From NCBI RefSeq assembly GCF_000161935.1, contig NZ_GG698804.1:116859-180858 (forward strand): a stretch of 64,000 bases of DNA, read 5' to 3'. Every line of letters starts with the position of its first letter. The stretch's first letter is position 1. This document shows positions 1 through 8,235 of this stretch, in pieces. A program made the translations under genes and the position numbers. This stretch comes from Limosilactobacillus coleohominis 101-4-CHN. GTDB lineage: Bacteria; Bacillota; Bacilli; Lactobacillales; Lactobacillaceae. The notes beneath the pieces are model-generated. The model did no database searches and was not told where the DNA came from. It worked only from the letters and a program-made list of their open reading frames with translations.

Positions 1-1425
1 AATTCCTCGTCCAATGTAAAAGGCGTTCCGTGGCTTTGATAAGTAATGGGCAGCTAAGGATTCAATCTTGTCTTTGCTGTCAGTAATTGCTTGCATCCCA
101 TTGGCCACAATTCCCAATTGCTGTTTTAAAGCAAAGTCTTGCGCTTCTGGAATCTGTTTAAATTCACCCAAGGCCTTAGCTAAAATTGCTTCGACGGCAA
201 TTTGAGCTGTGTAGGCTTTAGTTGAAGCCACCGCAATTTCTGGGCCAGCGTAAAGCAGGAGAGTATAAGTGGCTTCCCGCGACAACGTCGATTTATCAAC
301 ATTCGTAATCGTTAAACTTGGCCAGTGATGTTCGTTCACGTGAACCAGCACTTCTCGACTATCAGCCGTTTCACCACTTTGGGATAGAAAAATGAAGAAT
401 GGCTTGTTCGAAAGCAATGGTTGTTCATAAGCAAATTCGGAAGAAATGTGCACCGTTGTTGGTGTCTTCGTCAGGCGTTCGAACATCCGCGCTCCAATTA
501 ATCCAGCATGATAGCTTGTCCCAGCACCAACGATGTAGATGTGATCAGCATCAGCCATGTCTTGGAGCAACTTTTCGTCTAGTTGTGGTTGATCATCCTT
601 AAAGTACTTTTGCACTAATTTACGCATTACCGCTGGCTGCTCGTCCACTTCCTTTAACATGTAAAATGGGTAAGCACCCTTATCTGCAGCGCTTGGATCC
701 ATATCAACAGTAAAAGTATCCCGTGTTTTTTCATTACCATCCAAGTCTTCGATCTTAACCGCATCTGGCTTGACGATTACTAATTCGTGATCGTCAATCT
801 CCATAAAACGGTTAGTCTGCTTCAACATTGAAGTGGCATCAGACCCAACCATATTGTAGCCATCCGCCAATCCAACTAGTAATGGACTCTTGTTTTTAGC
901 TACAAATAATGTATCTGGCTGTTCCCGATCCATCAATACGAACGCATAAGATGAGTCCGGACTGATCAACCGAAGCGTCTTCAGCAAAGCTGACTTAGTA
1001 TCTAAATTATACTTGGTAACAAACTTATCAACGAGCTGCACAATGACTTCCGTATCCGTTTGGCTCTTAAATTGAACGTCTTCTAAATAATGATCACGCA
1101 GTTGTTGATGGTTTTCAATGACCCCGTTGTGAACTAAGTAGAAACGGTTGTCGTTGGAGTATTGTGGATGCGCATTAACCTCATTTGGTTCTCCGTGCGT
1201 TGCCCACCGTGTGTGCCCAATTCCGGCAGTTCCTTGAACTTCCGGTGTGAGAGCTTCTTCTAAATTGCTAATCCGTCCTGGACGTTTAACAAGGTAGTCA
1301 TGACCCTGCTGGTCATTAACATAGATTCCTGCAGAATCATAGCCACGGTATTCCAACTTTTTTAAACCATTAATTAAAATTGAAACACTATTTTTATTTC
1401 CGGTTACACCGACAATTCCACACAT
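1..1425 (-). CDS. glmS: Glutamine--fructose-6-phosphate aminotransferase, partial (3' end outside window)
   Basis: Makes glucosamine-6-phosphate from fructose-6-phosphate and glutamine, the entry step to UDP-GlcNAc and peptidoglycan, in the cytoplasm. The protein begins MCGIVGV, so Cys2 is the N-terminal nucleophile of the class II glutaminase domain (about residues 1-225); an NDNRFYLVHNGVIENH stretch is also typical. The isomerase (SIS) part follows. 475 codons are in the window; the family is about 600 residues, so roughly the last 130 are missing. The start ATG has a GGATGG ribosome site 9 bases upstream. It has its own promoter and a leader of about 85 bases with an inverted repeat, too short to hold a glmS ribozyme. 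It lies just downstream of glmM, the next enzyme of the pathway, but is separated from it by a terminator. Confidence 0.95.
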   Translation of the reverse strand, partial: MCGIVGVTGNKNSVSILINGLKKLEYRGYDSAGIYVNDQQGHDYLVKRPGRISNLEEALTPEVQGTAGIGHTRWATHGEPNEVNAHPQYSNDNRFYLVHNGVIENHQQLRDHYLEDVQFKSQTDTEVIVQLVDKFVTKYNLDTKSALLKTLRLISPDSSYAFVLMDREQPDTLFVAKNKSPLLVGLADGYNMVGSDATSMLKQTNRFMEIDDHELVIVKPDAVKIEDLDGNEKTRDTFTVDMDPSAADKGAYPFYMLKEVDEQPAVMRKLVQKYFKDDQPQLDEKLLQDMADADHIYIVGAGTSYHAGLIGARMFERLTKTPTTVHISSEFAYEQPLLSNKPFFIFLSQSGETADSREVLVHVNEHHWPSLTITNVDKSTLSREATYTLLLYAGPEIAVASTKAYTAQIAVEAILAKALGEFKQIPEAQDFALKQQLGIVANGMQAITDSKDKIESLAAHYLSKPRNAFYIGRGI

Positions 1426-1456
1426 AATGATGTTCCATCCTTTGAATTAAAATTCC

Positions 1457-1493
1457 ATAAATTGGTATAGATAACTTCTAACAACCAATTTAT
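1457..1493 (-). promoter_or_regulatory. Inverted repeat in the glmS leader
   Basis: ATAAATTGGT at 1457-1466 and its exact complement ACCAATTTAT at 1484-1493 form a perfect 10-bp inverted repeat with a 17-base loop. It lies between the predicted transcription start and the ribosome site of glmS. It could be an RNA hairpin or an operator. Function is inferred only from its position. Confidence 0.6.
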
Positions 1494-1518
1494 CTGTCAA
1501 CGTTTAGACAATAATAAT

Positions 1519-1547
1519 ATAGTATAGATATTCACAAGGATTGTCAA
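1519..1547 (-). promoter_or_regulatory. glmS promoter
   Basis: On the minus strand TTGACA (1542-1547) and TACTAT (1519-1524) are 17 bases apart, a near-consensus sigma-A promoter. The predicted start is about 85 bases before glmS. Confidence 0.8.
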
Positions 1548-1630
1548 TGTTTTTTAATAAAATTGGTCTACAATGTCAAACGATTATCATCAAGCCAATT
1601 CGTAACTTTTTCACTTCTTTTTCCATATGA

Positions 1631-1678
1631 AAAATGCCCTGCATTTCGACTAATCCAAACACGGGGCATTATTTTTTT
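1631..1678 (-). terminator. Terminator after glmM
   Basis: AATGCCC (1633-1639) pairs with GGGCATT (1664-1670). On the minus strand the stem is followed by a run of T, and on the plus strand by TTTTTTT after a short AT, so it may work both ways. Confidence 0.75.
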
Positions 1679-1680
1679 CT

Positions 1681-3033
1681 TTAGACTTCTAGTTCTGCCT
1701 TGGCAACCGCTGCAATCTTCATGACATAATCATGAACTAATTCTTTAGTTGGCGCCTCAGCCATGATCCGTAACAATGGCTCCGTCCCGCTTGGTCGTAC
1801 CAAGACCCGGCCATCACCATTCATTTCCGTTTCAACTTCTTTAATTACTGTTTGTAATTTGTCATTGTTCATTGCGGCTTGCTTGTCAGCAACCCGAATG
1901 TTGACTAATTCTTGCGGATAGGTTGTCACATCAGCGGCCAGTTCAGCAAGACTCTTACCAGTTAACTTCATTACTTGCAGTAATTGCAGTGCAGTCAGCA
2001 TTCCATCACCAGTTGTATTGTGGTCGAGAAAGATAATATGGCCAGATTGTTCACCACCAAGGTTATAACCGTTCTTCAACATCTCTTCAACCACATACCG
2101 GTCACCAACTTTAGTCTTCACACTCTTCATACCATGTGCTTCCAGGGCTTTATACATTCCCAAATTACTCATCACTGTTGTTACCACAGTATCCTTCTTC
2201 AGACGACCATTTTCATCCATATTCTTACCACAGATGTACATGATCTTATCCCCATCGACAATGTTACCTTCGGCATCAACGGCAATACAACGGTCACCGT
2301 CACCATCAAAAGCAATTCCCAGATCAGCTTGGTTTTCAACCACCGCCTTTTGCAATCCTTCTGGATGCGTTGACCCACAATTTAAATTCGTGTTGAGCCC
2401 ATCTGGCTGGTCGTTAATTGGTACAAAGTCGACTTCAACATCCGCAAAAAGGTTAGAAACAAAGTCACTCGTGGCCCCATTAGCCGCATCAACAACCACC
2501 TTGAGCCCATTCAATTCTGTTGAAATCGTTTGTTCAAGGAATGACGTGTACTTTAATGCGCCTTCCTTGTAATCTTCAACCACACCTAAGCCATCATCGG
2601 AAGGGCGCGGTAAATCATCATTTGGTGCATCAAGAATCTGCTCAATTTCATACTCTAATTCATCAGAAAGCTTAAAGCCGTCGCTACCAAAGTACTTAAT
2701 TCCGTTATATTGGATTGGGTTATGAGACGCCGTAATCATTACCCCAGCATCCGCTTCTTGGGCCCGAACTAAGTAGGCAACGCCGGGTGTCGTGACCACT
2801 CCCAGACGCAGCACTTCGATTCCAACCGAAAGAAGGCCAGCTACCAAAGCGTTTTCCAACATTTGACCAGAAATTCTAGTATCTCGAGATACTAAAACTT
2901 GAGGACGTTTCCGTTCTGAATGACGTGTGAGTACATAACCACCAGCACGGCCAACCCGAAACGCTAATTCAGGGCTTAAATCTTTATTTGCAACTCCCCG
3001 CACACCATCTGTACCAAAATATTTTAACTTCAT
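1681..3033 (-). CDS. glmM: Phosphoglucosamine mutase
   Basis: Converts glucosamine-6-phosphate to glucosamine-1-phosphate for UDP-GlcNAc synthesis. 450 residues, the usual family length. The active-site phosphoserine loop TASHNP is at about residues 101-106 (Ser103), the metal-binding loop DGDGDR at about 240-245, and the phosphate-binding RPSGTEP near 412-418. The start ATG follows an AGGAG site. It is the last gene of cdaA-cdaR-glmM, with 24 bases between cdaR and glmM. In related Firmicutes GlmM binds and inhibits CdaA, linking wall precursor supply to c-di-AMP; that role is inferred from the conserved operon. Confidence 0.97.
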   Translation of the reverse strand: MKLKYFGTDGVRGVANKDLSPELAFRVGRAGGYVLTRHSERKRPQVLVSRDTRISGQMLENALVAGLLSVGIEVLRLGVVTTPGVAYLVRAQEADAGVMITASHNPIQYNGIKYFGSDGFKLSDELEYEIEQILDAPNDDLPRPSDDGLGVVEDYKEGALKYTSFLEQTISTELNGLKVVVDAANGATSDFVSNLFADVEVDFVPINDQPDGLNTNLNCGSTHPEGLQKAVVENQADLGIAFDGDGDRCIAVDAEGNIVDGDKIMYICGKNMDENGRLKKDTVVTTVMSNLGMYKALEAHGMKSVKTKVGDRYVVEEMLKNGYNLGGEQSGHIIFLDHNTTGDGMLTALQLLQVMKLTGKSLAELAADVTTYPQELVNIRVADKQAAMNNDKLQTVIKEVETEMNGDGRVLVRPSGTEPLLRIMAEAPTKELVHDYVMKIAAVAKAELEV

Positions 3034-3057
3034 TCGTTTACTCCTATCTAAAGTTGA

Positions 3058-3891
3058 TTAATCATTACTACTTGCACTGCTGGATGAGCTCTCCATATTT
3101 GAAGAACTATCATTATCGCTGTTCGAACTAGCACTATTACTACTGCTGCTGGAACTAGTTGGCTCATTATTGCCTTGTTTTGAAACAGGAACTTCCACAT
3201 TGATCGAACTTGGCATAATCACAACGTTAACTGTCCGGCCCTTTTTGTCAACCGCTTGCAGTGTAACCTGCCGGCTAAAGTTACCGTGGGCGTCCCTTGG
3301 CACGTCAACGTATGCAATCACCCGAGCAACGCGCTTTACTTGGTTCCGGGCACCAGTGATTTGCACCGTCTTCAAAGCTGGTCGTGGAGTACCAACATGG
3401 TAATTACCATCCACTGACTTTGAATTCAGCCGAACGTCGACTGGTGCGGTGACCGTACTCCGTGGCTGGATATTGACTTTAATTTGTTGCGGCTTAATCG
3501 TAGAGCGCAACTCTGAATTCAGTCCACTCTCCTTTAAGGTTACGGTATGAGTACCGATCCCCAACTTCGTTAAATCAGCGTAAACTTTAAAATTCTGGGT
3601 ATTTGATACCGTCGTTACCATTGCAGATGGGCCCGAGACGCGGACCTTTACATATTGCGGATAACCAGTTACCACATACTTTTGCGAGTTCATTTTTAAC
3701 TCCAGTGGCATTCGGATACTCATCGTTTTATTTGACATGAGAGCATTCCCACTATCTGATCCCCGGGTCGTTTGGCGTAAAAAACCATTTTTCTCACTAT
3801 TGACATACATAAAAAGAAAAATAGCCAAGATTAATGAGGCAATTCGCATAAACCAAACGCTACCAAAGATTGAACCTTTTTTACCGTTCAC
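3058..3891 (-). CDS. cdaR: CdaA regulatory protein (YbbR-domain protein)
   Basis: Membrane-anchored regulator of the diadenylate cyclase CdaA. 277 residues: a short cytoplasmic start, one transmembrane segment at about residues 13-31, then extracellular YbbR-type repeats up to about residue 235, then a low-complexity Ser/Asn/Asp-rich tail of about 40 residues. The tail is longer and more serine-rich than the domain needs and may span the wall. The start overlaps the end of cdaA by 11 bases, indicating translational coupling. The family role (modulating CdaA) is known from Bacillus and Listeria; it is inferred here from synteny. Confidence 0.93.
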   Translation of the reverse strand: MNGKKGSIFGSVWFMRIASLILAIFLFMYVNSEKNGFLRQTTRGSDSGNALMSNKTMSIRMPLELKMNSQKYVVTGYPQYVKVRVSGPSAMVTTVSNTQNFKVYADLTKLGIGTHTVTLKESGLNSELRSTIKPQQIKVNIQPRSTVTAPVDVRLNSKSVDGNYHVGTPRPALKTVQITGARNQVKRVARVIAYVDVPRDAHGNFSRQVTLQAVDKKGRTVNVVIMPSSINVEVPVSKQGNNEPTSSSSSSNSASSNSDNDSSSNMESSSSSASSND

Positions 3892-4732
3892 TATGCTTCC
3901 CTCCTTGCCAATGAATCTTAGTTAATAAATAACCGAATAATCCACGATCCTTATGTTCTTCCTTCTTTTTATAAAGATGTGCCCGCATAAACTTCAAGTA
4001 ATCTTTCTGCGACATATTGCGGAGTAGTTCATTATCTTTTGTAATGGAAACTTCCCCTGTCTCTTCAGAGATCACAATTGTCAGAGCATCAGTGACTTCA
4101 CTAATCCCAACCGCTGCACGGTGACGAGTCCCCAATTCTTTTGGAATCAGCTTACTGTCTGAGAGTGGCAGATAAGCAGCTGCAACAGCGATCCGGTTGT
4201 TCTTGATAATCACCGCACCATCATGCAGTGGTGTGTTAGGAATAAACGTATTGATTAAGAGCGCACCAGTAATATCTGCGTCCATTGGAATTCCGGTCTC
4301 AATATATTCTTCCAATCCGGTATCCATTTGAATACTAATCAAGGCACCAATCCGCCGTTTGGACATATACTGAATTGCTTGATCAAGCTGCTTAATCATT
4401 TCTTCTTCTTGCTCGTTGGCTGTCTTGTTCCGGGCAAACAACGTGCCCCGGCCCAAATGTTCCAGCCCCCGGCGAATTTCTGGCTGAAAAATTACGACAA
4501 TCGCGATGACACCCCAGTTAATAACCTGGTCCATTAACCAAGAAACGGTACTCAAACCAACATACCAACTGACGATCTTAATTAGGATAATCACCAGAAT
4601 CCCCTTAAAAAGTTGGATGGCTCGTGTACCACGAATGAGCATAATTAGCTCATAGATTAAAAACCAAATGACTAGGATATCGATTAAGTTAATCAAGTTT
4701 CGCCACGTTAATAAAGTAGCGATTGTTTGCAT
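3881..4732 (-). CDS. cdaA: Diadenylate cyclase CdaA
   Basis: Makes cyclic di-AMP from two ATP at the membrane. 283 residues with three N-terminal transmembrane segments within the first 85 residues and a DAC catalytic domain after about residue 105. The catalytic DGA motif is at 171-173 and the ATP-binding RHR motif at 203-205. First gene of cdaA-cdaR-glmM, with a promoter just upstream. The same window carries kimA, a homologue of a c-di-AMP-controlled potassium importer. Confidence 0.97.
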   Translation of the reverse strand: MQTIATLLTWRNLINLIDILVIWFLIYELIMLIRGTRAIQLFKGILVIILIKIVSWYVGLSTVSWLMDQVINWGVIAIVVIFQPEIRRGLEHLGRGTLFARNKTANEQEEEMIKQLDQAIQYMSKRRIGALISIQMDTGLEEYIETGIPMDADITGALLINTFIPNTPLHDGAVIIKNNRIAVAAAYLPLSDSKLIPKELGTRHRAAVGISEVTDALTIVISEETGEVSITKDNELLRNMSQKDYLKFMRAHLYKKKEEHKDRGLFGYLLTKIHWQGGKHSER

Positions 4733-4765
4733 TGAACTAACCCTCCGATCCTAAACTACCGTTTA

Positions 4766-4793
4766 ATTATATCATCTTCATCACCGAGCGCAA
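4766..4793 (-). promoter_or_regulatory. cdaA operon promoter
   Basis: Minus-strand TTGCGC (4788-4793) and TATAAT (4766-4771) with 16-base spacing, about 30 bases before the cdaA start codon. Confidence 0.7.
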
Positions 4794-4815
4794 TTATCGT
4801 AAAATCACTTTGTTT

Positions 4816-4836
4816 CACGTCACCGTCCGTTATAAT
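4816..4836 (+). promoter_or_regulatory. Promoter of the DUF1361 gene, placed for a near-leaderless transcript
   Basis: A perfect TATAAT at 4831-4836 ends seven bases before the ATG at 4844. Transcription would start at or within a base or two of the start codon. The -35 region is poor. Confidence 0.55.
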
Positions 4837-4843
4837 AGTCACT

Positions 4844-5527
4844 ATGAGAGCAAAGGACGTGATTACAATTCAAACAACTCGTTTTTCTTACCGCTGGCAG
4901 CTGAGGGGGTTCTTCTTCCTGTGGATCATCTTTTTAAAGCTGGTCATGAAAGCTCCGTATAATTTTATGGCTTTTAATACTTTCTTAGGTTACATTCCCA
5001 TTGAAATTAGCTTTCATTTGCCAAGACTCGCTGATCGACGGTCACTACTATTCTGGTTAACGTCATTAATCTGGCTGCTTTTCTATCCAAACGCCCCATA
5101 CGTTTTAACGGACCTCTTCCATCTTTCCTGGTTGCATCCACATACCAATGTCAGTGGGATTTTAAAATCGACGCCATCAATTTGGTTAATTTTTGCCATC
5201 ATGATCATTAGCGCATTTTGTTGTGTATTGATTGGCTCACTAGAATTACTGAATACCAGCGGATTAATTGCAAAGGTATTGGCACCCCATTATCCACAAC
5301 TTCGTTACCTTTTAATGGTCATCTTTGCAACCTGCTCAAGTATTGGAATCTATATCGGTCGATTTCTCCGGCTGCATTCCATCTACATGCTCATCACCCC
5401 TAGCTGGTTCTGGCGACAAATTTTATCTGTAATGACGTGGAACGCCTGTCAGTTCATTATAATTTTAACTGTTCTCCAGTTAATCATCTGTTGGTTTGTT
5501 CACCTATTGCTCGTATTACGAAATTAA
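4844..5527 (+). CDS. DUF1361 family integral membrane protein
   Basis: 227 residues with about six or seven hydrophobic segments, beginning around residues 20-36 (FFFLWIIF). The sequence pattern (a YIPIEISF segment after the first helix, then WLLFYPNAPYVLTDLFHL) matches the DUF1361 family, whose function is unknown. It stands alone between the divergent cdaA operon and convergent murB. The ATG at 4844 has no ribosome site upstream and directly follows a -10 box; the only other nearby candidate, a GTG at 4859, has its purine-rich site only one base away. A leaderless start is therefore likely. Confidence 0.8.
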   Translation: MRAKDVITIQTTRFSYRWQLRGFFFLWIIFLKLVMKAPYNFMAFNTFLGYIPIEISFHLPRLADRRSLLFWLTSLIWLLFYPNAPYVLTDLFHLSWLHPHTNVSGILKSTPSIWLIFAIMIISAFCCVLIGSLELLNTSGLIAKVLAPHYPQLRYLLMVIFATCSSIGIYIGRFLRLHSIYMLITPSWFWRQILSVMTWNACQFIIILTVLQLIICWFVHLLLVLRN

Positions 5528-5568
5528 AAATGACGATGTCATAATAAATATTTCTAACATAAAATACG

Positions 5569-5612
5569 AATAGGGCTCCAGTGCTCGGTAAACCGAACTC
5601 TGGAGCCCTATT
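5569..5612. repeat. Dispersed two-part hairpin element, copy A
   Basis: A perfect 13-bp stem (5569-5581 with 5600-5612) encloses an inner TCGG/CCGA stem. It is related to copies at 19202-19253 and 47341-47395 by compensatory base changes. It sits between the convergent DUF1361 gene and murB and could also stop transcription. Confidence 0.75.
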
Positions 5613-5690
5613 TATGCTCTCTAAAAACTAACTACGTCTCAACGTGATGAGAAGCAGAAACCAATGATGGATTCTGTTTCGTTCACTTTT

Positions 5691-6587
5691 CTAATCCCGG
5701 CCAATAATCCGGACTTCTGTTTCCAAATCAACACCAAATTTTTCCTTAACCGTTGCTTGAACATGATGAATAACGTTCAAGTAATCCGTTGCCGTTCCAT
5801 GATTGATATTCACAATAAAACCAGCATGCTTTTTAGAAACCTGGGCCCCGCCTGATGTGTAACCTTGTAAACCAGCATCATGAATCAATTTACCGGCGAA
5901 ATAACCTTTCGGCCGTTTAAAAACACTCCCGCATGATGGCAGGTCTAATGGTTGCTTGGCTGCCCGGCGCGCATTTAAATCATCCATTTCCGCCTTAATT
6001 GCCGTAAAATCACCTGGTTGTAAGGCGAAGTCGGCAGATAACACAATTAAATGCTGGTCCTGGACTGCACTATGTCGATAGCCGAAATCAAGTGCTTGAT
6101 TATCTAAATCAAAGATTTCACCCGTCCGGTTCATCACCGTTGCTTTGGCAACTGCATTTTTTGTTTCGCCACCATAAGCCCCGGCGTTCATAAAAACAGC
6201 ACCACCGACACTCCCCGGGATTCCAGCAGCAAATTCAATCCCGCTCAAGGAGTGGTCGCGAGCAACTTTTGTGACTTCGATATACGCCGCACCAGCGTCA
6301 GCGGTAACCGTTTGGCCATGAACGGTAATGGACTTCATTGCCGTTAAAATTAACACTAATCCAGCAATGCCACCATCTTTAACAATTAGATTGCTGGCGT
6401 TACCCAGCACCATAATTGGTAAGTCATGTCCCTTAGCAAAAGTTACCAATTGCCGAACTTGATCAACATTCTTCGGAAATGCGACCCAATCGGCTGGGCC
6501 TCCCGTATGAGTAAAGGTATATTTTGCTAATGGTTCATTCTCTTTAATATCGATTTCTGGAAAACGTGTCTTAATATTTTCAGCCAT
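5691..6587 (-). CDS. murB: UDP-N-acetylenolpyruvoylglucosamine reductase
   Basis: Reduces UDP-GlcNAc-enolpyruvate to UDP-MurNAc using NADPH and FAD, a cytoplasmic step of peptidoglycan synthesis. 298 residues. FAD-binding features are TGGPADW (28-34), GNASNLIV (62-69) and GIPGSVGGA (122-130); the catalytic Ser region CGSVFKRP is at 219-226 and a C-terminal Glu pair at 289-291. The absence of the extra type I domain makes it a type II MurB. The ATG has an AAAGGA site. It is transcribed alone. Confidence 0.97.
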   Translation of the reverse strand: MAENIKTRFPEIDIKENEPLAKYTFTHTGGPADWVAFPKNVDQVRQLVTFAKGHDLPIMVLGNASNLIVKDGGIAGLVLILTAMKSITVHGQTVTADAGAAYIEVTKVARDHSLSGIEFAAGIPGSVGGAVFMNAGAYGGETKNAVAKATVMNRTGEIFDLDNQALDFGYRHSAVQDQHLIVLSADFALQPGDFTAIKAEMDDLNARRAAKQPLDLPSCGSVFKRPKGYFAGKLIHDAGLQGYTSGGAQVSKKHAGFIVNINHGTATDYLNVIHHVQATVKEKFGVDLETEVRIIGRD

Positions 6588-6682
6588 TTTTAATCGTCCT
6601 TTGTTTGTTGATATTTAATATTGTATCATTATAAAATTAGATTTAAAAACAATTCCACATCATGACTGGAGGTCTTTGAACT

Positions 6683-7219
6683 TTGAATTTTATTGCCATG
6701 GACTTTGAAACTGCTAGTCCAAAAAGATATAGTGCATGCTCGTTATCGCTGGCGATTGTACGAGATAATCAAATCGTTGATGAATTTTATTCATTGATTA
6801 ATCCCCAAACACCCTTTAATTGGCGAAATATTCAAATTCACGGCATTCATGAACGTGATGTAGCAAATGCCCCCATCTTTCCTGAAGTATGGAAACATAT
6901 TGCGCCATTCTATACTCCAGATAAATTAGTTATTGCTCATAATGCCACTTTCGATAATAGTGTTTTGAAAAACACCTTGGAACATTACAAGATCACACCA
7001 CCAGCCTACCAAACTCTCGATACCCTGCGCACTAGTCAAAAGCTCTTGCCGCGATTACCTAATCACAAATTAAATACGGTGGCTGATGCATTAAAGATTG
7101 AGCTAAATCATCACCACAATGCTTTAGATGATGCCCAAGCATGTGCTGACATTCTCATTAATCAGGTCGAACAGTTTGGCCCAAGTCGATTAAAACCATT
7201 TGTTAAAATGCTCGGCTAA
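6683..7219 (+). CDS. DnaQ-like 3'-5' exonuclease (DEDD family)
   Basis: 178 residues, essentially one exonuclease domain. The three catalytic motifs are visible: DFE with D7 and E9, then HNATFD with D91, then HxAxxD with H145 and D150, so it is the DEDDh type. It resembles the epsilon proofreading fold but stands alone; the substrate is not known from sequence. The start is a TTG with GGAGG 10 bases upstream; the next Met (residue 6) would cut into motif I. It converges on the GNAT gene at a shared terminator. Confidence 0.85.
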   Translation: MNFIAMDFETASPKRYSACSLSLAIVRDNQIVDEFYSLINPQTPFNWRNIQIHGIHERDVANAPIFPEVWKHIAPFYTPDKLVIAHNATFDNSVLKNTLEHYKITPPAYQTLDTLRTSQKLLPRLPNHKLNTVADALKIELNHHHNALDDAQACADILINQVEQFGPSRLKPFVKMLG

Positions 7220-7221
7220 AA

Positions 7222-7272
7222 AATGCCACAGAACTTCAATTGCTTTTTTGCAAGTTAAAGTTCCGTGGCATT
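7222..7272. terminator. Bidirectional terminator between the exonuclease and GNAT genes
   Basis: AATGCCAC..GAACTT (7222-7236) pairs with AAGTTC..GTGGCATT (7258-7272) with one A-C mismatch. T-runs flank it on both strands. Confidence 0.8.
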
Positions 7273-7275
7273 TTC

Positions 7276-7785
7276 TTAATGATTTACAAATTCCATCAGA
7301 ATGACGTCTTGCTGTATCCTACGACTATCTTTATGGGAGGCCGTACTCGTTTGAATAAAACCTAACTTTTGATATAAATGACGGGCTCGTGAATTATTTT
7401 TGAAAACATCCAACACTAAATGGGCTAACGAACTATAGTTTTGAAACCAATAAATCGCTTCATTCACTAGGAGAGTGCCAATCCCATGATTCCAATACTT
7501 TTTCAGGACTGCAACCCCTAATTCACCTGCGTTTGCTTCTTCATCAACCTTTGTAATTGTGACGATACCGACTGGTTCTTGATCCAGCACTGCCAGTAAT
7601 ACTAAACAATCACTGCGAACACTCATCTCGTGAAGAGCAGCCTGTTCGTCAGCCACCGTTAACGACGATAGATGGTCAATCATAACCACTGCCGTTTCGC
7701 GATTAATTTGTCGTAGAAGCTGTAATACTGCCTTGGCATCTTCAGTCACTGCCATTTTGAGCGTTACTTCTTTGGTATCGCTCAT
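7276..7785 (-). CDS. GNAT family N-acetyltransferase
   Basis: 169 residues with a GNAT fold: the acetyl-CoA loop is seen in KKYWNHGIGTLLV near residues 93-105, followed by a strand and NNSRARHLYQKLGF near 129-142, the usual end of the fold. It could acetylate a protein N-terminus, an amine or a small molecule; the acceptor cannot be read from sequence. Its ATG overlaps the tsaE stop by four bases (ATGA type), so it is the last gene of ung-pta-tsaE-GNAT. In other Firmicutes a RimI-type acetyltransferase often follows tsaE, but this protein is closer to general GNATs. Confidence 0.85.
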   Translation of the reverse strand: MSDTKEVTLKMAVTEDAKAVLQLLRQINRETAVVMIDHLSSLTVADEQAALHEMSVRSDCLVLLAVLDQEPVGIVTITKVDEEANAGELGVAVLKKYWNHGIGTLLVNEAIYWFQNYSSLAHLVLDVFKNNSRARHLYQKLGFIQTSTASHKDSRRIQQDVILMEFVNH

Positions 7786-8234
7786 AGTGCATCCACCATT
7801 TTGATAAAATGATCGCCCCGCGGTTCAAAAGTCAGTACTCGACTATTTTCATCATCGGTCCGACGAAACGTAATGGCCAAAAATTCATCAGGCAACTCCT
7901 CTTCAGCAAATTGTGCCCACTCGACCACGCTGACACCGTCGCCATCAAAATACTCATCCAATCCTAAATCTTCAGCTCCACCATTCTCCAGTCGGTAAGC
8001 ATCCATATGGTAGAGTGGTAGCCGCCCATCCTGATATTCGCGAATAATGGTAAAGGTCGGACTCTTAATAACTTCACTAACACCAAGTCCCTTGGCAATC
8101 CCCTTCGTAAAAGTGGTCTTACCAGCACCTAAATCACCATTTAAAACAATCACGTCTCCAGCATGCAGAAATGGCGCCATTTTATCGCCTAAGGCAATGG
8201 TGTCTTCACGACTATTTAATGTGATTCGTTTCAT
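7782..8234 (-). CDS. tsaE: tRNA threonylcarbamoyladenosine biosynthesis ATPase TsaE
   Basis: P-loop ATPase of the TsaBDE complex that makes t6A at position 37 of ANN-decoding tRNAs. 150 residues from MKRITL; Walker A GDLGAGKT is at 33-40 and a TIIREY segment follows. A longer in-frame reading starts 29 codons upstream inside pta, but the ATG at 8234 lies one base after the pta stop with an AGG upstream and gives the family length. It overlaps the next gene by four bases. Confidence 0.94.
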   Translation of the reverse strand: MKRITLNSREDTIALGDKMAPFLHAGDVIVLNGDLGAGKTTFTKGIAKGLGVSEVIKSPTFTIIREYQDGRLPLYHMDAYRLENGGAEDLGLDEYFDGDGVSVVEWAQFAEEELPDEFLAITFRRTDDENSRVLTFEPRGDHFIKMVDAL

Positions 8235-8235
8235 A

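Noticed and set aside
1426..1630. glmS ribozyme/riboswitch
   Set aside because: The promoter lies about 85 bases from the gene, and no ribozyme core sequence was seen.
1984..2572. Plus-strand ORFs inside glmM (and similar antisense ORFs inside eno, gap, uvrA, secA, groEL)
   Set aside because: Shadows of strongly biased coding sequence; no ribosome sites and no recognisable domains.
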